A program made the translations under genes and the position numbers. From a virus, in the IMG/VR virus record IMGVR_UViG_3300042988_001645, positions 1 through 48,975 of that record: a stretch of 48,975 bases of DNA, one strand, 5' to 3'. The notes under the pieces were generated by a model, which saw only the letters and a list, made by a program, of their open reading frames with translations, made no database searches and was not told the origin of the DNA. This document shows, in pieces, positions 1 through 8,166 of this stretch; position 1 is the first letter of the stretch, and every line of letters begins with the position of its first letter.

Positions 1-366
1 AGACCCGGGGCGTACAAGATTCGCGGCGATGATTTCACCGACATGGCCTACACCGACGCCTTCAACCAGGATGCCGATGCGGTCTTCAAGGTGAAGCACT
101 ACATGGTCCCGGACGAGAACGGGATGAAGCACAGCGAGATCCACATGTACGCCCCGGGTCTCCGCGAAGGTACTCTCGACGGGCTCGTCATCAACGGCGT
201 CCCGTGCACCAACTTCGACTTCAAGCGGATCATCGTCGAGAAGGACGAAGAGCAGGAAGAGGACCAGTACGGGAAGAAGCATACGTCCGCCGTTCCGTCA
301 TCCACGTTCTCTCGCGACAAGGACTTCTACAAGGGGCCGGACCCCAAGGTGCCGAATCCGAAGTAA
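1..366 (+). CDS. Hypothetical protein, 5' end outside window
   Basis: The frame is open from base 1 to the TAA at 364-366. An ATG at 43 would give 107 residues, but no Shine-Dalgarno sequence precedes it and the frame continues upstream with protein-like sequence (…GAYKIRGDDFTD), so the true start is probably left of the window. The product is hydrophilic, with an acidic stretch (EKDEEQEEDQ) and a Pro/Lys C-terminus ending PDPKVPNPK. No family is recognised. The primase gene starts 4 bases after its stop, so it is probably the previous member of the replication operon. Confidence 0.6.
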   Translation, partial: RPGAYKIRGDDFTDMAYTDAFNQDADAVFKVKHYMVPDENGMKHSEIHMYAPGLREGTLDGLVINGVPCTNFDFKRIIVEKDEEQEEDQYGKKHTSAVPSSTFSRDKDFYKGPDPKVPNPK

Positions 367-369
367 CTC

Positions 370-1443
370 ATGCGCGACCAGATCTACGCGCTGCTCCAGA
401 AGTATCTCCCTACCGGACTACGACCTGGAGCAGGCGGCAACGTCCTCACGAAGTGCCCGTTCCACAAGGAAGGCCAGGAGAAACGTTCTTCGTTCTCGGT
501 GAACGTAGAGCTGGGGCTTTTCCACTGCTTCACCTGTCATGTCGCTGGCGACGTCCGCTACCTCCTGAAGCTGCTGGGGCTGCCACGTTCGCAGATCGAT
601 CTGGAGTTGAAAGGTGTCCAGGCAACTCTGGACGCCAACAAGAAGAGCATCGAGTTTCAGAAGCAGCACTTCTTCTCTGGCAACGACCCATTCAAGGCGA
701 AGTACGAGCTGCCGGAAGAACTGTTGGGGCTCTACGAGTTCTGTCCTAACTCTCTTGTCGAAGCAGGGTTCGATGTGAACCTTCTCCGCGACTTCGAGAT
801 TGGTTTCGACAGAAGACTGCTGCGTGTCACCTACCCCCTGCGCGACATGTACGGAGCGCTGGCGGGAGTTGCAGGTGGCAAGACGCTGCCCACCCAGAAT
901 CCGAAGTACCTGGTCTATCAGGGTGGGCGGCAGGTTGGTGGGAAGTGGGTGCCGGGCGACTTCGGGCCGATGTTCGACCAGGAGTATCCGGGCTACACCT
1001 GCGAGAATCACGACTTCATCTGGAACTACCACCGGGTCTACCCCAGGGCCATCCAGGCAACGTCAGACGAGGATAGTACAGTCATCCTCGTTGAAGGCTA
1101 CAAGGCGTGCATGTGGATGGTGCAGTGCGGATACCGAAACACGGTGGCTCTCATGGGCTCGTACATCTCCGAGAATCAACAGCGGATGCTGCACCGTCTC
1201 GGCGGCAGGGTGTACATGTTCTTCGACAACGACAAGGCTGGAAGAGACGCAACGAACAGAATCGGAAGGTTGCTCTGGCGACCACTGCACGGTCGCTTAT
1301 TTGTGGTGCCGTATCCACAAGAAGATGTGCAGGCATCGCTCTCGGACGGGAGCGACTCCCAACCAGACGACTACATGGCGGAAGGCATCCACGAGATGGT
1401 TGCCGGCAGTACCGCCTTCCACGTCTACACAACGCAGAGGTGA
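370..1443 (+). CDS. DnaG-type DNA primase
   Basis: This 357-residue protein would make RNA primers for phage DNA replication. A CHC2-type zinc finger sits at the N-terminus (C29, H32, C53, C56; seen as KCPFH and FHCFTC). A Toprim domain follows: the catalytic Glu lies in VILVEGYK (E242) and the Asp pair in MFFDNDKAGRDA (D286, D288). These are the hallmarks of the DnaG/TwinkleN family. The protein is shorter than bacterial DnaG (about 580 residues), and no C-terminal helicase-binding or helicase domain is visible, so it looks like a stand-alone phage primase. ATG 370 is the first start after the previous stop; its Shine-Dalgarno is weak. It is followed 3 bases later by the Cys-rich protein and then by the DNA polymerase. 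Confidence 0.9.
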   Translation: MRDQIYALLQKYLPTGLRPGAGGNVLTKCPFHKEGQEKRSSFSVNVELGLFHCFTCHVAGDVRYLLKLLGLPRSQIDLELKGVQATLDANKKSIEFQKQHFFSGNDPFKAKYELPEELLGLYEFCPNSLVEAGFDVNLLRDFEIGFDRRLLRVTYPLRDMYGALAGVAGGKTLPTQNPKYLVYQGGRQVGGKWVPGDFGPMFDQEYPGYTCENHDFIWNYHRVYPRAIQATSDEDSTVILVEGYKACMWMVQCGYRNTVALMGSYISENQQRMLHRLGGRVYMFFDNDKAGRDATNRIGRLLWRPLHGRLFVVPYPQEDVQASLSDGSDSQPDDYMAEGIHEMVAGSTAFHVYTTQR

Positions 1444-1446
1444 CAC

Positions 1447-2871
1447 ATGGCCGGTCTCAGCAAGTTCCGCATCAGCACCGAGGCAGCAACCGCGAAGAGC
1501 AGCAGCAAGGGTCCGCGGGGCAACTGGCGTGACCGCTTCACGTGGAACGAGGACGGCAGCGACTCGTTCATCTTCGTGAACGGGGAATACGTCGATCCCG
1601 ACCCGTCGCCGGAGCAGATCGACATCGACCCGAAGACGGGCCAGCAGCAGCCGGTCCTCGTCGAGTACTACAAGTGGCTCCAGCACAAGGCCAAGGTGTC
1701 GGGCCGCCAGTGGCCCGCTGACGCGCCCTGCGCCCGGGGCTGGGACAAGCACAGCCCGAAGCCCTGCGCCGCCTGCCAGTCGAAGGAGCTCGGAGAGAGC
1801 CGCATCGACCTGAAGACGCGGTTCTCCTTCACCGTCGTGCACCTCGCGCCGTACCACCGGCACCCGCAGATCGACAAGAAGGGCCAGATCGTGATGAAGA
1901 AGGACAACTCGGGTCCGTACATGACCGAGACGGCCTGCTCTGGCCCGCAGACCTGCAACTTCTGCCGGACCGCCACCGGGCAGATCCCCATCCTCAAGAA
2001 GCCGAACGAGATGTGGCCGCACTTCAACCCCGCCGATCTCTCCGTCATCTTCGGGGCGCGCAGGTACCTCGACGTCGGCTCCGGGCACCTGAACGACATC
2101 GTGACCTGGGAAGTCCAGACCCTCGGCCACTGTGGCGGCACGGCCTACGTCCGCAACCCGGACGGCAGCTACATGCTGAACCAGCAGGGGTACGGCATCC
2201 CCAAGGGCCGCTGCAACAACAAGCTCACGATCACTGACTACAAGTGCTCGTCGTGCAACAACGTCCTCCTCGCGAACGTGCAGACGGACCCCCGCGGCCC
2301 GAAGATGCTGGAGGACATCGCCAAGCGGAAGTTCCAGTGCCCGCACTGCCAGCGGCAGGTGATGCTGGCCGAGGTGGTGGCGTGCAACGCCGGGTGCTCC
2401 GGCGCCGTCTCGGATAGCATCTTCGACGTCGTCGTCACCGCGGCCAAGCAGGGCGAGGGCACGCAGTCGCACCTCGTCCTCCAGGGCGTGAACAACATCG
2501 ACGCCTTCGAGGCGGAGATGAACCCGAACGTCAGGGCGCTCATCAAGGGCTCCCTCCGGGACCGCATCAAGGAGCTGGCCATCCCGTTCGACTTCACCGA
2601 GATCCACAAGCCGCTGGAGTTCGCCGAGATGTGCGAGCGGCTGGAGATCACGAACGTGCACCCGCCGCAGACGGTCGGCGGGTACCAGCAGGCCCCGCAG
2701 CAGCCGTACGCGCAGCAGACCCCGTACGGGCAGAACCCGTACGGGCAGAACCCCCAGGGGGGCTACCAGCAGCCCCAGCAGCCGCAGTACACTCCGTACC
2801 CTCCGCAGCAGACGGGGTCGCCCCAGCCGCCCCCGTTCGTTCCCCCCACGAAGCCCAACTTCGGGTCGTAG
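1447..2871 (+). CDS. Cys-rich zinc-binding protein with Pro/Gln tail; possible ssDNA-binding protein
   Basis: A 474-residue protein starting at an ATG preceded by GAGGTGA. The first about 400 residues hold many Cys pairs (CAAC, CNFC, CSSC, CPHC, CNAGC), suggesting several structural zinc sites. The last about 70 residues are a low-complexity Gln/Pro/Tyr/Gly tail that includes a tandem PYGQN repeat. It sits between primase and polymerase and is followed by a strong terminator. Phage ssDNA-binding proteins can combine a zinc-stabilised core with a disordered tail, so an SSB or replisome scaffold role is a reasonable inference, but I do not recognise a specific family. It could instead be a virion or processing protein. 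Confidence 0.8.
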   Translation: MAGLSKFRISTEAATAKSSSKGPRGNWRDRFTWNEDGSDSFIFVNGEYVDPDPSPEQIDIDPKTGQQQPVLVEYYKWLQHKAKVSGRQWPADAPCARGWDKHSPKPCAACQSKELGESRIDLKTRFSFTVVHLAPYHRHPQIDKKGQIVMKKDNSGPYMTETACSGPQTCNFCRTATGQIPILKKPNEMWPHFNPADLSVIFGARRYLDVGSGHLNDIVTWEVQTLGHCGGTAYVRNPDGSYMLNQQGYGIPKGRCNNKLTITDYKCSSCNNVLLANVQTDPRGPKMLEDIAKRKFQCPHCQRQVMLAEVVACNAGCSGAVSDSIFDVVVTAAKQGEGTQSHLVLQGVNNIDAFEAEMNPNVRALIKGSLRDRIKELAIPFDFTEIHKPLEFAEMCERLEITNVHPPQTVGGYQQAPQQPYAQQTPYGQNPYGQNPQGGYQQPQQPQYTPYPPQQTGSPQPPPFVPPTKPNFGS

Positions 2872-2888
2872 GGGATGATGTAGTGCCT

Positions 2889-2928
2889 AGGGGCTCCCTC
2901 TCTGACCAGGGGGAGCCCCTTCTCTTTT
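2889..2928 (+). terminator. Rho-independent terminator
   Basis: A perfect 10-bp stem (AGGGGCTCCC at 2889-2898 with GGGAGCCCCT at 2911-2920) and a 12-base loop are followed by the pyrimidine run TCTCTTTT. It lies between the Cys-rich protein gene and the polymerase gene. The polymerase Shine-Dalgarno (GGAG) follows directly, so the hairpin may tune expression between the two genes rather than end transcription fully. Confidence 0.85.
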
Positions 2929-2937
2929 GGAGACTTC

Positions 2938-4923
2938 ATGCCCACGTTCGATCTGAGCATCCCTCCTGCCTACTTCGTCGAGACCGAGCACGAGGCACGG
3001 CAGTGGATGAACCACTTCCTCCAGAGCCACAAGGTCAATGGTGGTCTGGGGCTCGACTCCGAGACCAGCGGCCTCAGCAAGCACAAGGACGTCGTCCTCA
3101 TCTGGTCGCTCTCTGATGGAGCGAACCGCATCTGCCTCCCTGCGAAGTTCATCCATCTGTATCGCGAGCCGCTCTTGGAGAACCCGGAGGTCAACTTCGA
3201 CCTCACGAACGCCAAGTTCGACGCGCACATGTTCGCCAACTCCGGCGCCGACATCTCCAAGGCCGGAGAGTGGCGGGACACCATCGTCCAGAGCTTCCTC
3301 CTGAACGAGAACAACCAAGGGCGTCACGGCCTCAAGGAATGCATCCGGGAGCACTTCGACCGGGAGCCGGCGACCTTCGAGAACATCTTCGGGAAGATTC
3401 CTCCCGCCAAGAAGGGCACCGTCAAGAAGACCTCCGGCGACCTCATCCACGCCGCTCTCGCGGACCCCGAGAAGCGCACGGCGGCTGCCGACTACGCCGC
3501 GATGGACGCCTACAACACCACGATGCTCCGGGCGCACTTCGACAACATGCTCGAACGCATCCCGATGTACGAGGGCATGAACCTCAAGCAGTTCTTCTAC
3601 ATGACAGAGGTGCCCTTCACGAAGGTGCTCTGGAAGATGGAGCGCCGCGGCTTCCAGGTCGATGCAGCCTATCTCTCGGACCTGAAGACGCCGATGGAAA
3701 AGCGGATGGAGCAGATCCAGAAGGACTTCATTCAGTTCTCTGGACAGCTCATGAAGCTCAACTCCACGGCGCACGTTCGCTGGTTCTTCTTCGAGTTGCT
3801 CAAGAAGACCCCGTGGAAGATGACCGATGGCGGCACCTCTGGGTTGGTTCAGCCATCGGTGGATGCGGAGGTGCTCGAAGACTGGGCAGGTCAGGGCGAC
3901 GAGTGGGCGAAGTTGCTCCTGGAGTACCGCGGCATCAACAAGATCTACGGCACCTACGTCACGAGCATCATGGACCTGCTCGATCCCGTCTACCGGGTCC
4001 ACACCACGCTCAACCAGACGGGCGCACAGTCGGGACGTCTCTCCTCCTCCGACCCGAACCTCCAGAACCTTCCTCGCGCATCGGAGGACGAGTTCAAGAT
4101 CCGGGAAGCCTTCATCGCCAGCGAGAAGAAGCGGCTCATCGTTGCCGACTACGAACAGCTGGAAATGCGGCTCATGGCGCACTTCTCCCGCGACCAGAAG
4201 ATGATCGACGCCATCATCCGGGGCACCGACCTGCACTGCCTCACGGTGTCGGAGATGTACGGCATCCCCTACGACGAGGTGATGGCCGCCAAGAAGGCAG
4301 ACAAGATGGTCAAGAGCGGCAAGCAGGAGGCGCTCTCGAAGCGGGAAGAGCAGCTGTTGTTCTTCCGGCAGGCTGCCAAGGCCACGGGCTTCGGCATCAT
4401 CTACGGCATCGGCGGCCCCCGCCTCGCTGCGCAGCTCACGAAGCTCGGCTCGTCCGTCCTCTCTCCGGAGGAAGGTTTCGCGCTCATCAACAAGTGGTTC
4501 TCCGTCTTCCCGGGGGTGCAGGACTTCATCGAGGCGATGAAGCTCCAAATCGCCCGGTACGGATACGTCCAGACGCTGACCGGTCGGTTCCGTCGGTCGG
4601 GCAACGTCACCACGATGTCGAAGCGGGATCGTTCTCAGACAGAACGAACCCTCATCAACGCCATCATCCAGGGCAGCGCAGCAGATGTGGCGAAGAACGC
4701 CATGCTCCAGGCGGAGCACGACGCGGAGCTCAACTACTACGGAGCGCAGATGCTCCTCCAGGTCCACGACGAGCTCATCTTCGAGGTGCCGGATGTCCCG
4801 GAGGTGGTCGACGCCTGCAAGGCACGCATCAAGACCATCATGGAGAACCCGTTCAGCAAGCCGCTGCTCGTTCCACTGCCTGCCGAAGTGGGCTCTGCCT
4901 GGTCTTGGGCCGCCGCCAAGTAA
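2938..4923 (+). CDS. Family A DNA polymerase with 3'-5' exonuclease domain
   Basis: A 661-residue replicative polymerase of the Pol I family, lacking the 5'-3' exonuclease domain. The proofreading domain is N-terminal: LDSETSG carries D40 and E42, and Exo II (NFDLTNAKFD) and Exo III (YAAMDAYNT) follow. In the polymerase domain, motif A is VADYEQLEMR (D404), motif B is R477-xxx-K481-xxx-F485-xxx-Y489-G490, and motif C is QVHDE (H610, D611, E612). All catalytic residues appear intact. F485 occupies the position of E. coli Pol I Phe762, known to discriminate against dideoxynucleotides. The ATG has GGAG 7 bases upstream, directly after the terminator. Confidence 0.96.
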   Translation: MPTFDLSIPPAYFVETEHEARQWMNHFLQSHKVNGGLGLDSETSGLSKHKDVVLIWSLSDGANRICLPAKFIHLYREPLLENPEVNFDLTNAKFDAHMFANSGADISKAGEWRDTIVQSFLLNENNQGRHGLKECIREHFDREPATFENIFGKIPPAKKGTVKKTSGDLIHAALADPEKRTAAADYAAMDAYNTTMLRAHFDNMLERIPMYEGMNLKQFFYMTEVPFTKVLWKMERRGFQVDAAYLSDLKTPMEKRMEQIQKDFIQFSGQLMKLNSTAHVRWFFFELLKKTPWKMTDGGTSGLVQPSVDAEVLEDWAGQGDEWAKLLLEYRGINKIYGTYVTSIMDLLDPVYRVHTTLNQTGAQSGRLSSSDPNLQNLPRASEDEFKIREAFIASEKKRLIVADYEQLEMRLMAHFSRDQKMIDAIIRGTDLHCLTVSEMYGIPYDEVMAAKKADKMVKSGKQEALSKREEQLLFFRQAAKATGFGIIYGIGGPRLAAQLTKLGSSVLSPEEGFALINKWFSVFPGVQDFIEAMKLQIARYGYVQTLTGRFRRSGNVTTMSKRDRSQTERTLINAIIQGSAADVAKNAMLQAEHDAELNYYGAQMLLQVHDELIFEVPDVPEVVDACKARIKTIMENPFSKPLLVPLPAEVGSAWSWAAAK

Positions 4924-4956
4924 AGCATACGGGGTGGTCGTTTCATCCTGACACGC

Positions 4957-5014
4957 GCCCCCGGAGGCAGGGCCCGAGGGTATCAGGCCCTCGGACATGG
5001 CCCTGGTCGGGGGC
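4957..5014 (+). other. Three-tier hairpin upstream of the HU-like gene
   Basis: Three stacked perfect stems nest in the 128-base gap between the polymerase and HU-like genes: GCCCCCG 4957-4963 with CGGGGGC 5008-5014; CAGGGCC 4968-4974 with GGCCCTG 4999-5005; CGAGGG 4975-4980 with CCCTCG 4988-4993. The apical loop is TATCAGG and there is a 5-base bulge on the 3' side. No T-run follows, so it is not a classical terminator. It may be a leader structure, an RNA-processing site or a small structured RNA. Confidence 0.6.
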
Positions 5015-5051
5015 CCCTAGCACAACAGGTGGTCGGAGTTTCGTTACTTCC

Positions 5052-5342
5052 ATGACCCACAACGAAATGGTGAGGAAAGTCGCGAAGGTAGCGGGGTTGC
5101 CGGCTTCGACCGTCGGCCCTGTCCTTCGCGCCTTCATCAGCGAAACCAAGGCAGCCCTGCTGTCAGGGCAAGAGGTTAGACTCTACGGGTTCGGCGTCTT
5201 CTCCGTCCGCATCGCCAAGCCCAGGGTTCTCTTCGGCGGGCGCAGAAAGACGACCAAGAGACCCATTGTTCGGTTCAAGGAGACGAGACATGGAGAAATA
5301 TGGGGTGGTGACCAAGACGCCGGAAACGAAGACGGCCAGTGA
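5052..5342 (+). CDS. HU/IHF-family DNA-binding protein
   Basis: A 96-residue protein with the HU/IHF layout: two N-terminal helices (MVRKVAKVAGLPASTV…VLRAFISETKAAL), then the conserved turn GQEVRLYGFGVFSV, a basic beta-arm region with K/R residues (RRKTTKRP) and IVRFKETR. HU proteins bend and compact DNA, and phage versions act in replication, recombination or packaging. The ATG at 5052 is preceded by GGAG; the same frame is open far upstream only as a shadow of the polymerase gene. Its last 53 bases overlap the next gene in another frame. The tail after KETR (GEIWGGDQDAGNEDGQ) is acidic and unlike typical HU. Confidence 0.85.
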   Translation: MTHNEMVRKVAKVAGLPASTVGPVLRAFISETKAALLSGQEVRLYGFGVFSVRIAKPRVLFGGRRKTTKRPIVRFKETRHGEIWGGDQDAGNEDGQ

Positions 5343-5448
5343 GACTTGTCACTGCCCCGAGTGCGGCCACGTCATCGACAAGAGCACGCCGAACTACTGC
5401 ATCGAGTGCGGGACCAAGCCCTTCGAACCGCGCCCTCCCAAGAAGTAG
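5290..5448 (+). CDS. Small zinc-ribbon protein
   Basis: A 52-residue protein with two CxxC knuckles (CPEC and CIEC, 17 residues apart), the pattern of a zinc ribbon. The Lys/Pro C-terminus reads PFEPRPPKK. The start is ATG 5290, with a perfect AAGGAG 7 bases upstream, which favours it over an in-frame start at 5266. It overlaps the end of the HU-like gene by 53 bases. The function is unknown; small zinc ribbons in phages often bind nucleic acid or host proteins. Confidence 0.75.
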   Translation: MEKYGVVTKTPETKTASETCHCPECGHVIDKSTPNYCIECGTKPFEPRPPKK

Positions 5449-5472
5449 AACCCCCCACAAACAGAGGCTCTG

Positions 5473-6747
5473 ATGGCATCCAAGAAGAAGGATGGTGGCG
5501 CTAGCATTATCAAGTTTCCGTCGAGAAACGAGAAGGCGCTGGAGCTTCTCGACATGGTGAACAAGAAGATGAAGGGCCGCGCTCAGCTGAAGATGGCGAG
5601 CGACTACGTCCTTCCGTTCGCCACGAAGAGGATGCCGACCGGGCTCCTCTCGCTCGACGTGGAGTTGAGGGGCGGCTTTCCCTGCGGAGGTCTCTCCCAG
5701 ATCGTCGGTCCGAAGAACGCCACCAAGACCTACCTCGCCTGGCAGGTCATCCGGCAGCAGCAGTTCTACAAGGGCGACGACTTCATGTGCCTGCTCGCCA
5801 TGACCGAGATGCGCGCCGACCGGACGCAGGCGCGGCTCGCGGGCGTGGCCATCTCCCTCGGTGATGGCGACATCGACGAGCTGGAGAGGGCCCGGATGGC
5901 GCAGGGCAACCCGAAGTTCACCAAGGAAGAGCGCGTCGTTCTGCGGAAGGAAATCGGCACCATCCACGAGGTCCACGGGGACTCGGCCGAGACGCTCTTC
6001 GACATCGTGCTGAAGGCCGTGCACGAGAACATCTACCACCTCATCATCATCGACTCCTTCGGCAGCATCATGTCCGCTGCGGAAGCCGAGGCCGACTCCC
6101 TCACCGAGAAGACCTACGGCGGTGCGGCAAAGCCCATCACCGAGTTCCTCCGCAAGCTCTCGTCGATGCTCACCATGGACGACGAGTACGGACGTCCCCG
6201 GGACGTCTGCATCCTCGGCATCAACCAGATCCGGGATGCCATCGGCCAGCCCAACGTCGAGTTCAAGAGCCCCGGCGGTCGTGCCCTGGAGCACGCCAAG
6301 TTCGTCGACCTGAAGGTCGAGAGCGGCAAGCAGGACGGCTACCACGACAGCAAGTACACGAGCGACGGCTCGAAGAAGCGGTGGATTCAGACCGGCAAGG
6401 AAGTGCAGTGGAAGATCCTGAAGGGCAAGGCCGGCATCCACGAGGGAGCGAGCGGCAGCTACATGTTCAGCTTCATCACCGGCACGGGCAACTTCCACCT
6501 CGACACCGTCGTCGCTGGCGTCCAGCACGGGATCATCGAGCAGGCTGGCGCATGGCTCATCCTGCCGAACCCCAACGACCCGTCCAAGGCGCTCCTCAAG
6601 TGCAACGGCAAGGATGCTTTCGTCCAGGCGCTCGCGGAGGATGACGCTCGCTGCTTCGCGGAAGGAAGCGTCGACTCGCTCATGAACCACATCCGCACCG
6701 AGGTCTTCAAGAAGAACGGCATCTACATCAACTACGAGTGGGAGTAG
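5473..6747 (+). CDS. RecA/UvsX-like recombinase
   Basis: A 424-residue RecA-fold ATPase that would form filaments on ssDNA and catalyse strand exchange in recombination-dependent replication. Walker A is GPKNATKT (79-86), Walker B is LIIIDSFGS, and the L2-side motif CILGINQIRD…GGRALEHAKFVDLKVE matches RecA. In Walker A the Gly before Lys is replaced by Thr; T4 UvsX is also non-canonical here (GPSKSFKS), so the protein is closer to the phage UvsX type than to bacterial RecA. The N-terminus is basic. GAGG lies upstream of the ATG. The next gene is a resolvase-like nuclease. Confidence 0.92.
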   Translation: MASKKKDGGASIIKFPSRNEKALELLDMVNKKMKGRAQLKMASDYVLPFATKRMPTGLLSLDVELRGGFPCGGLSQIVGPKNATKTYLAWQVIRQQQFYKGDDFMCLLAMTEMRADRTQARLAGVAISLGDGDIDELERARMAQGNPKFTKEERVVLRKEIGTIHEVHGDSAETLFDIVLKAVHENIYHLIIIDSFGSIMSAAEAEADSLTEKTYGGAAKPITEFLRKLSSMLTMDDEYGRPRDVCILGINQIRDAIGQPNVEFKSPGGRALEHAKFVDLKVESGKQDGYHDSKYTSDGSKKRWIQTGKEVQWKILKGKAGIHEGASGSYMFSFITGTGNFHLDTVVAGVQHGIIEQAGAWLILPNPNDPSKALLKCNGKDAFVQALAEDDARCFAEGSVDSLMNHIRTEVFKKNGIYINYEWE

Positions 6748-6749
6748 TC

Positions 6750-7307
6750 ATGGCCAAGAGCCGTATCCAGAAGATGTCGGCTCGACAGGAGCGGAAGATC
6801 GCAGAGGACGTGGGAGGCCGGAGGCAGGCAGGCTCCGGCTCCTCCTGGCGCGCCAAGAGCGATGTCCGGACGATGGGCAAACTCCGGGTCGAGGCGAAGT
6901 TCACCCAGAAGCCGACCTACACCCTCAAGCTCGATGATTGGAAGAAGATCCGGGAGGAGGCCATCAAGGGCGGCCTGGAGACTCCCGTCATGCAGGTGGA
7001 GTTCACGCCTCCCGGCTCTTCCCCTGGGATGAAGTTTGCGGTCATGGACTACAAGCTCTTCCTGGACTGGCACAAGTTCTCCCAGGACAAGGGCATCCAA
7101 CTCGTCGAGACCTGGACCGGCTCGAAGAGCATCGAGGTATCAGCCCTGGAGCTTCTCCAGCTCAAAATGCAGGCTCTCAAAGACGACACCACCCCGACCA
7201 CGAAGTTCACCTTCTCCGTGCTGACCGAGCCCAGAGAGCAGAAGTGGGAACTCGTCGTCATCCCGTGGGACGTCTTCACCGAGATCTACGAGGCGTACCA
7301 GCCATGA
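6750..7307 (+). CDS. PD-(D/E)XK Holliday-junction-resolvase-like nuclease
   Basis: A 185-residue protein. The N-terminus has the pattern of phage Holliday junction resolvases of the restriction-endonuclease fold: basic start, QERKIAEDVGGRRQAGSGS, then SDVR (D38) and VEAKFTQK (E48, K50), which give the D…ExK active site. It follows the recombinase by 2 bases, which fits resolving branched DNA after strand exchange. The C-terminal half (about 75-185) is beta-rich and family-specific. Start ATG 6750 has GGGAG 5 bases upstream; an in-frame ATG at 6738 would overlap the previous gene and lacks a site. Confidence 0.7.
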   Translation: MAKSRIQKMSARQERKIAEDVGGRRQAGSGSSWRAKSDVRTMGKLRVEAKFTQKPTYTLKLDDWKKIREEAIKGGLETPVMQVEFTPPGSSPGMKFAVMDYKLFLDWHKFSQDKGIQLVETWTGSKSIEVSALELLQLKMQALKDDTTPTTKFTFSVLTEPREQKWELVVIPWDVFTEIYEAYQP

Positions 7308-8164
7308 GACAAGTAGTACAGCTCCACACCATCGAGCAGTGGATGGCGATGAACAAGGAGGCGCAGGAGATGGTCCTGCGGGCCCTCCGGGTCAGGGAAC
7401 GACTCTGGTCGTTCCGGTTGGCGAAGGAGCAGGACAAGGTCTCGTCCAAGGCCGCCGGGTGGGTCCCCTGCAAGCCCTGCGACAAGAGGGGATGGATCTA
7501 CAGGCAGCCGAGAAAGCCGGGCGTCCACCCCTCGGCTCTTGGGACGACGTGCCTGCTCAAGATCTACTTCGAGACGGTCGGGATCGAGCAGCAGGTGATG
7601 CACGAGGCGCGGCTGCTTCTCCTCTTCGACCTGGGGACCGCCGCCCACAACATGCTCCAGGACTTCGGCCTCGCCGGGGCCTGGGGCGAGCAGTACAGGG
7701 CGGAGGTCAACATCGGGGACACCGCTCTCGCCCAGGAGCTGATGATCGAAGGGCACGCCGACGCTGACAACATCCTCATCGTGGACGACATCGCCGGGGC
7801 ACCCATCTTCGAGGTGGGCATCGTCCACGAGTACAAGACCATCAACAACCGCGGCTTCGAGGAGCTGCGGAACCGCCCGATGCCGAAGCACAAGATGCAG
7901 GCCACCATCTACTCGGCCTGCTTGAACCGCCCCATCGTCGTGTACCTCTACATGAACAAGGACAACTCGAACATCCAGGACTTCCCCATCGTCTTCGAGC
8001 CCCACATCTGGGAAGCGATGAAGGTCAAGGCGAAGGCCGTTCGAGATGCGGTCTGGGACGGCACCAAGCCGCCCGCCGACGTCGGGTATCACTGCAAGGA
8101 GTGTGGGTACAACTACCAGTGCGAGCCTTACCAGGCTGCTCTGGCCGCAAAGAAGAAGGGATAG
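7304..8164 (+). CDS. RecB/Cas4-like PD-(D/E)XK exonuclease with Fe-S cysteines
   Basis: A 286-residue nuclease. The motifs seen are D153 or D155 in GHADAD, E176-Y-K178 in VHEYKT, and Q199-ATI-Y203, which is the QxxxY motif of the RecB/AddB/Cas4 group. Four cysteines (C83 in TTCLLK, and C264, C267, C273 in CKECGYNYQC) are placed as in the 4Fe-4S cluster of AddB and Cas4. Members of this group are DNA exonucleases acting in end resection. A further CKPC pair occurs at 56-59. It overlaps the upstream nuclease gene (ATGA). It is not part of a CRISPR locus, as no array or cas1/2 is present. Confidence 0.85.
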   Translation: MRQVVQLHTIEQWMAMNKEAQEMVLRALRVRERLWSFRLAKEQDKVSSKAAGWVPCKPCDKRGWIYRQPRKPGVHPSALGTTCLLKIYFETVGIEQQVMHEARLLLLFDLGTAAHNMLQDFGLAGAWGEQYRAEVNIGDTALAQELMIEGHADADNILIVDDIAGAPIFEVGIVHEYKTINNRGFEELRNRPMPKHKMQATIYSACLNRPIVVYLYMNKDNSNIQDFPIVFEPHIWEAMKVKAKAVRDAVWDGTKPPADVGYHCKECGYNYQCEPYQAALAAKKKG

Positions 8165-8166
8165 AC

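Noticed and set aside
4957-5014. The three-tier hairpin as an intrinsic terminator
   Set aside because: No T-run follows on either strand.
3270-5342. A 690-codon plus-strand frame covering most of the polymerase and the HU-like gene
   Set aside because: Only its last 96 codons (from 5052) are protein-like and belong to the HU-like gene; the rest is a shadow of the polymerase.
6738-6749. Earlier in-frame start for the resolvase-like gene
   Set aside because: It overlaps the recombinase 3' end, and the good ribosome site lies between it and ATG 6750.
7304-8164. Cas4-like nuclease as part of a CRISPR-Cas locus
   Set aside because: No repeats, cas1 or cas2 are in the window; the context is phage recombination genes.
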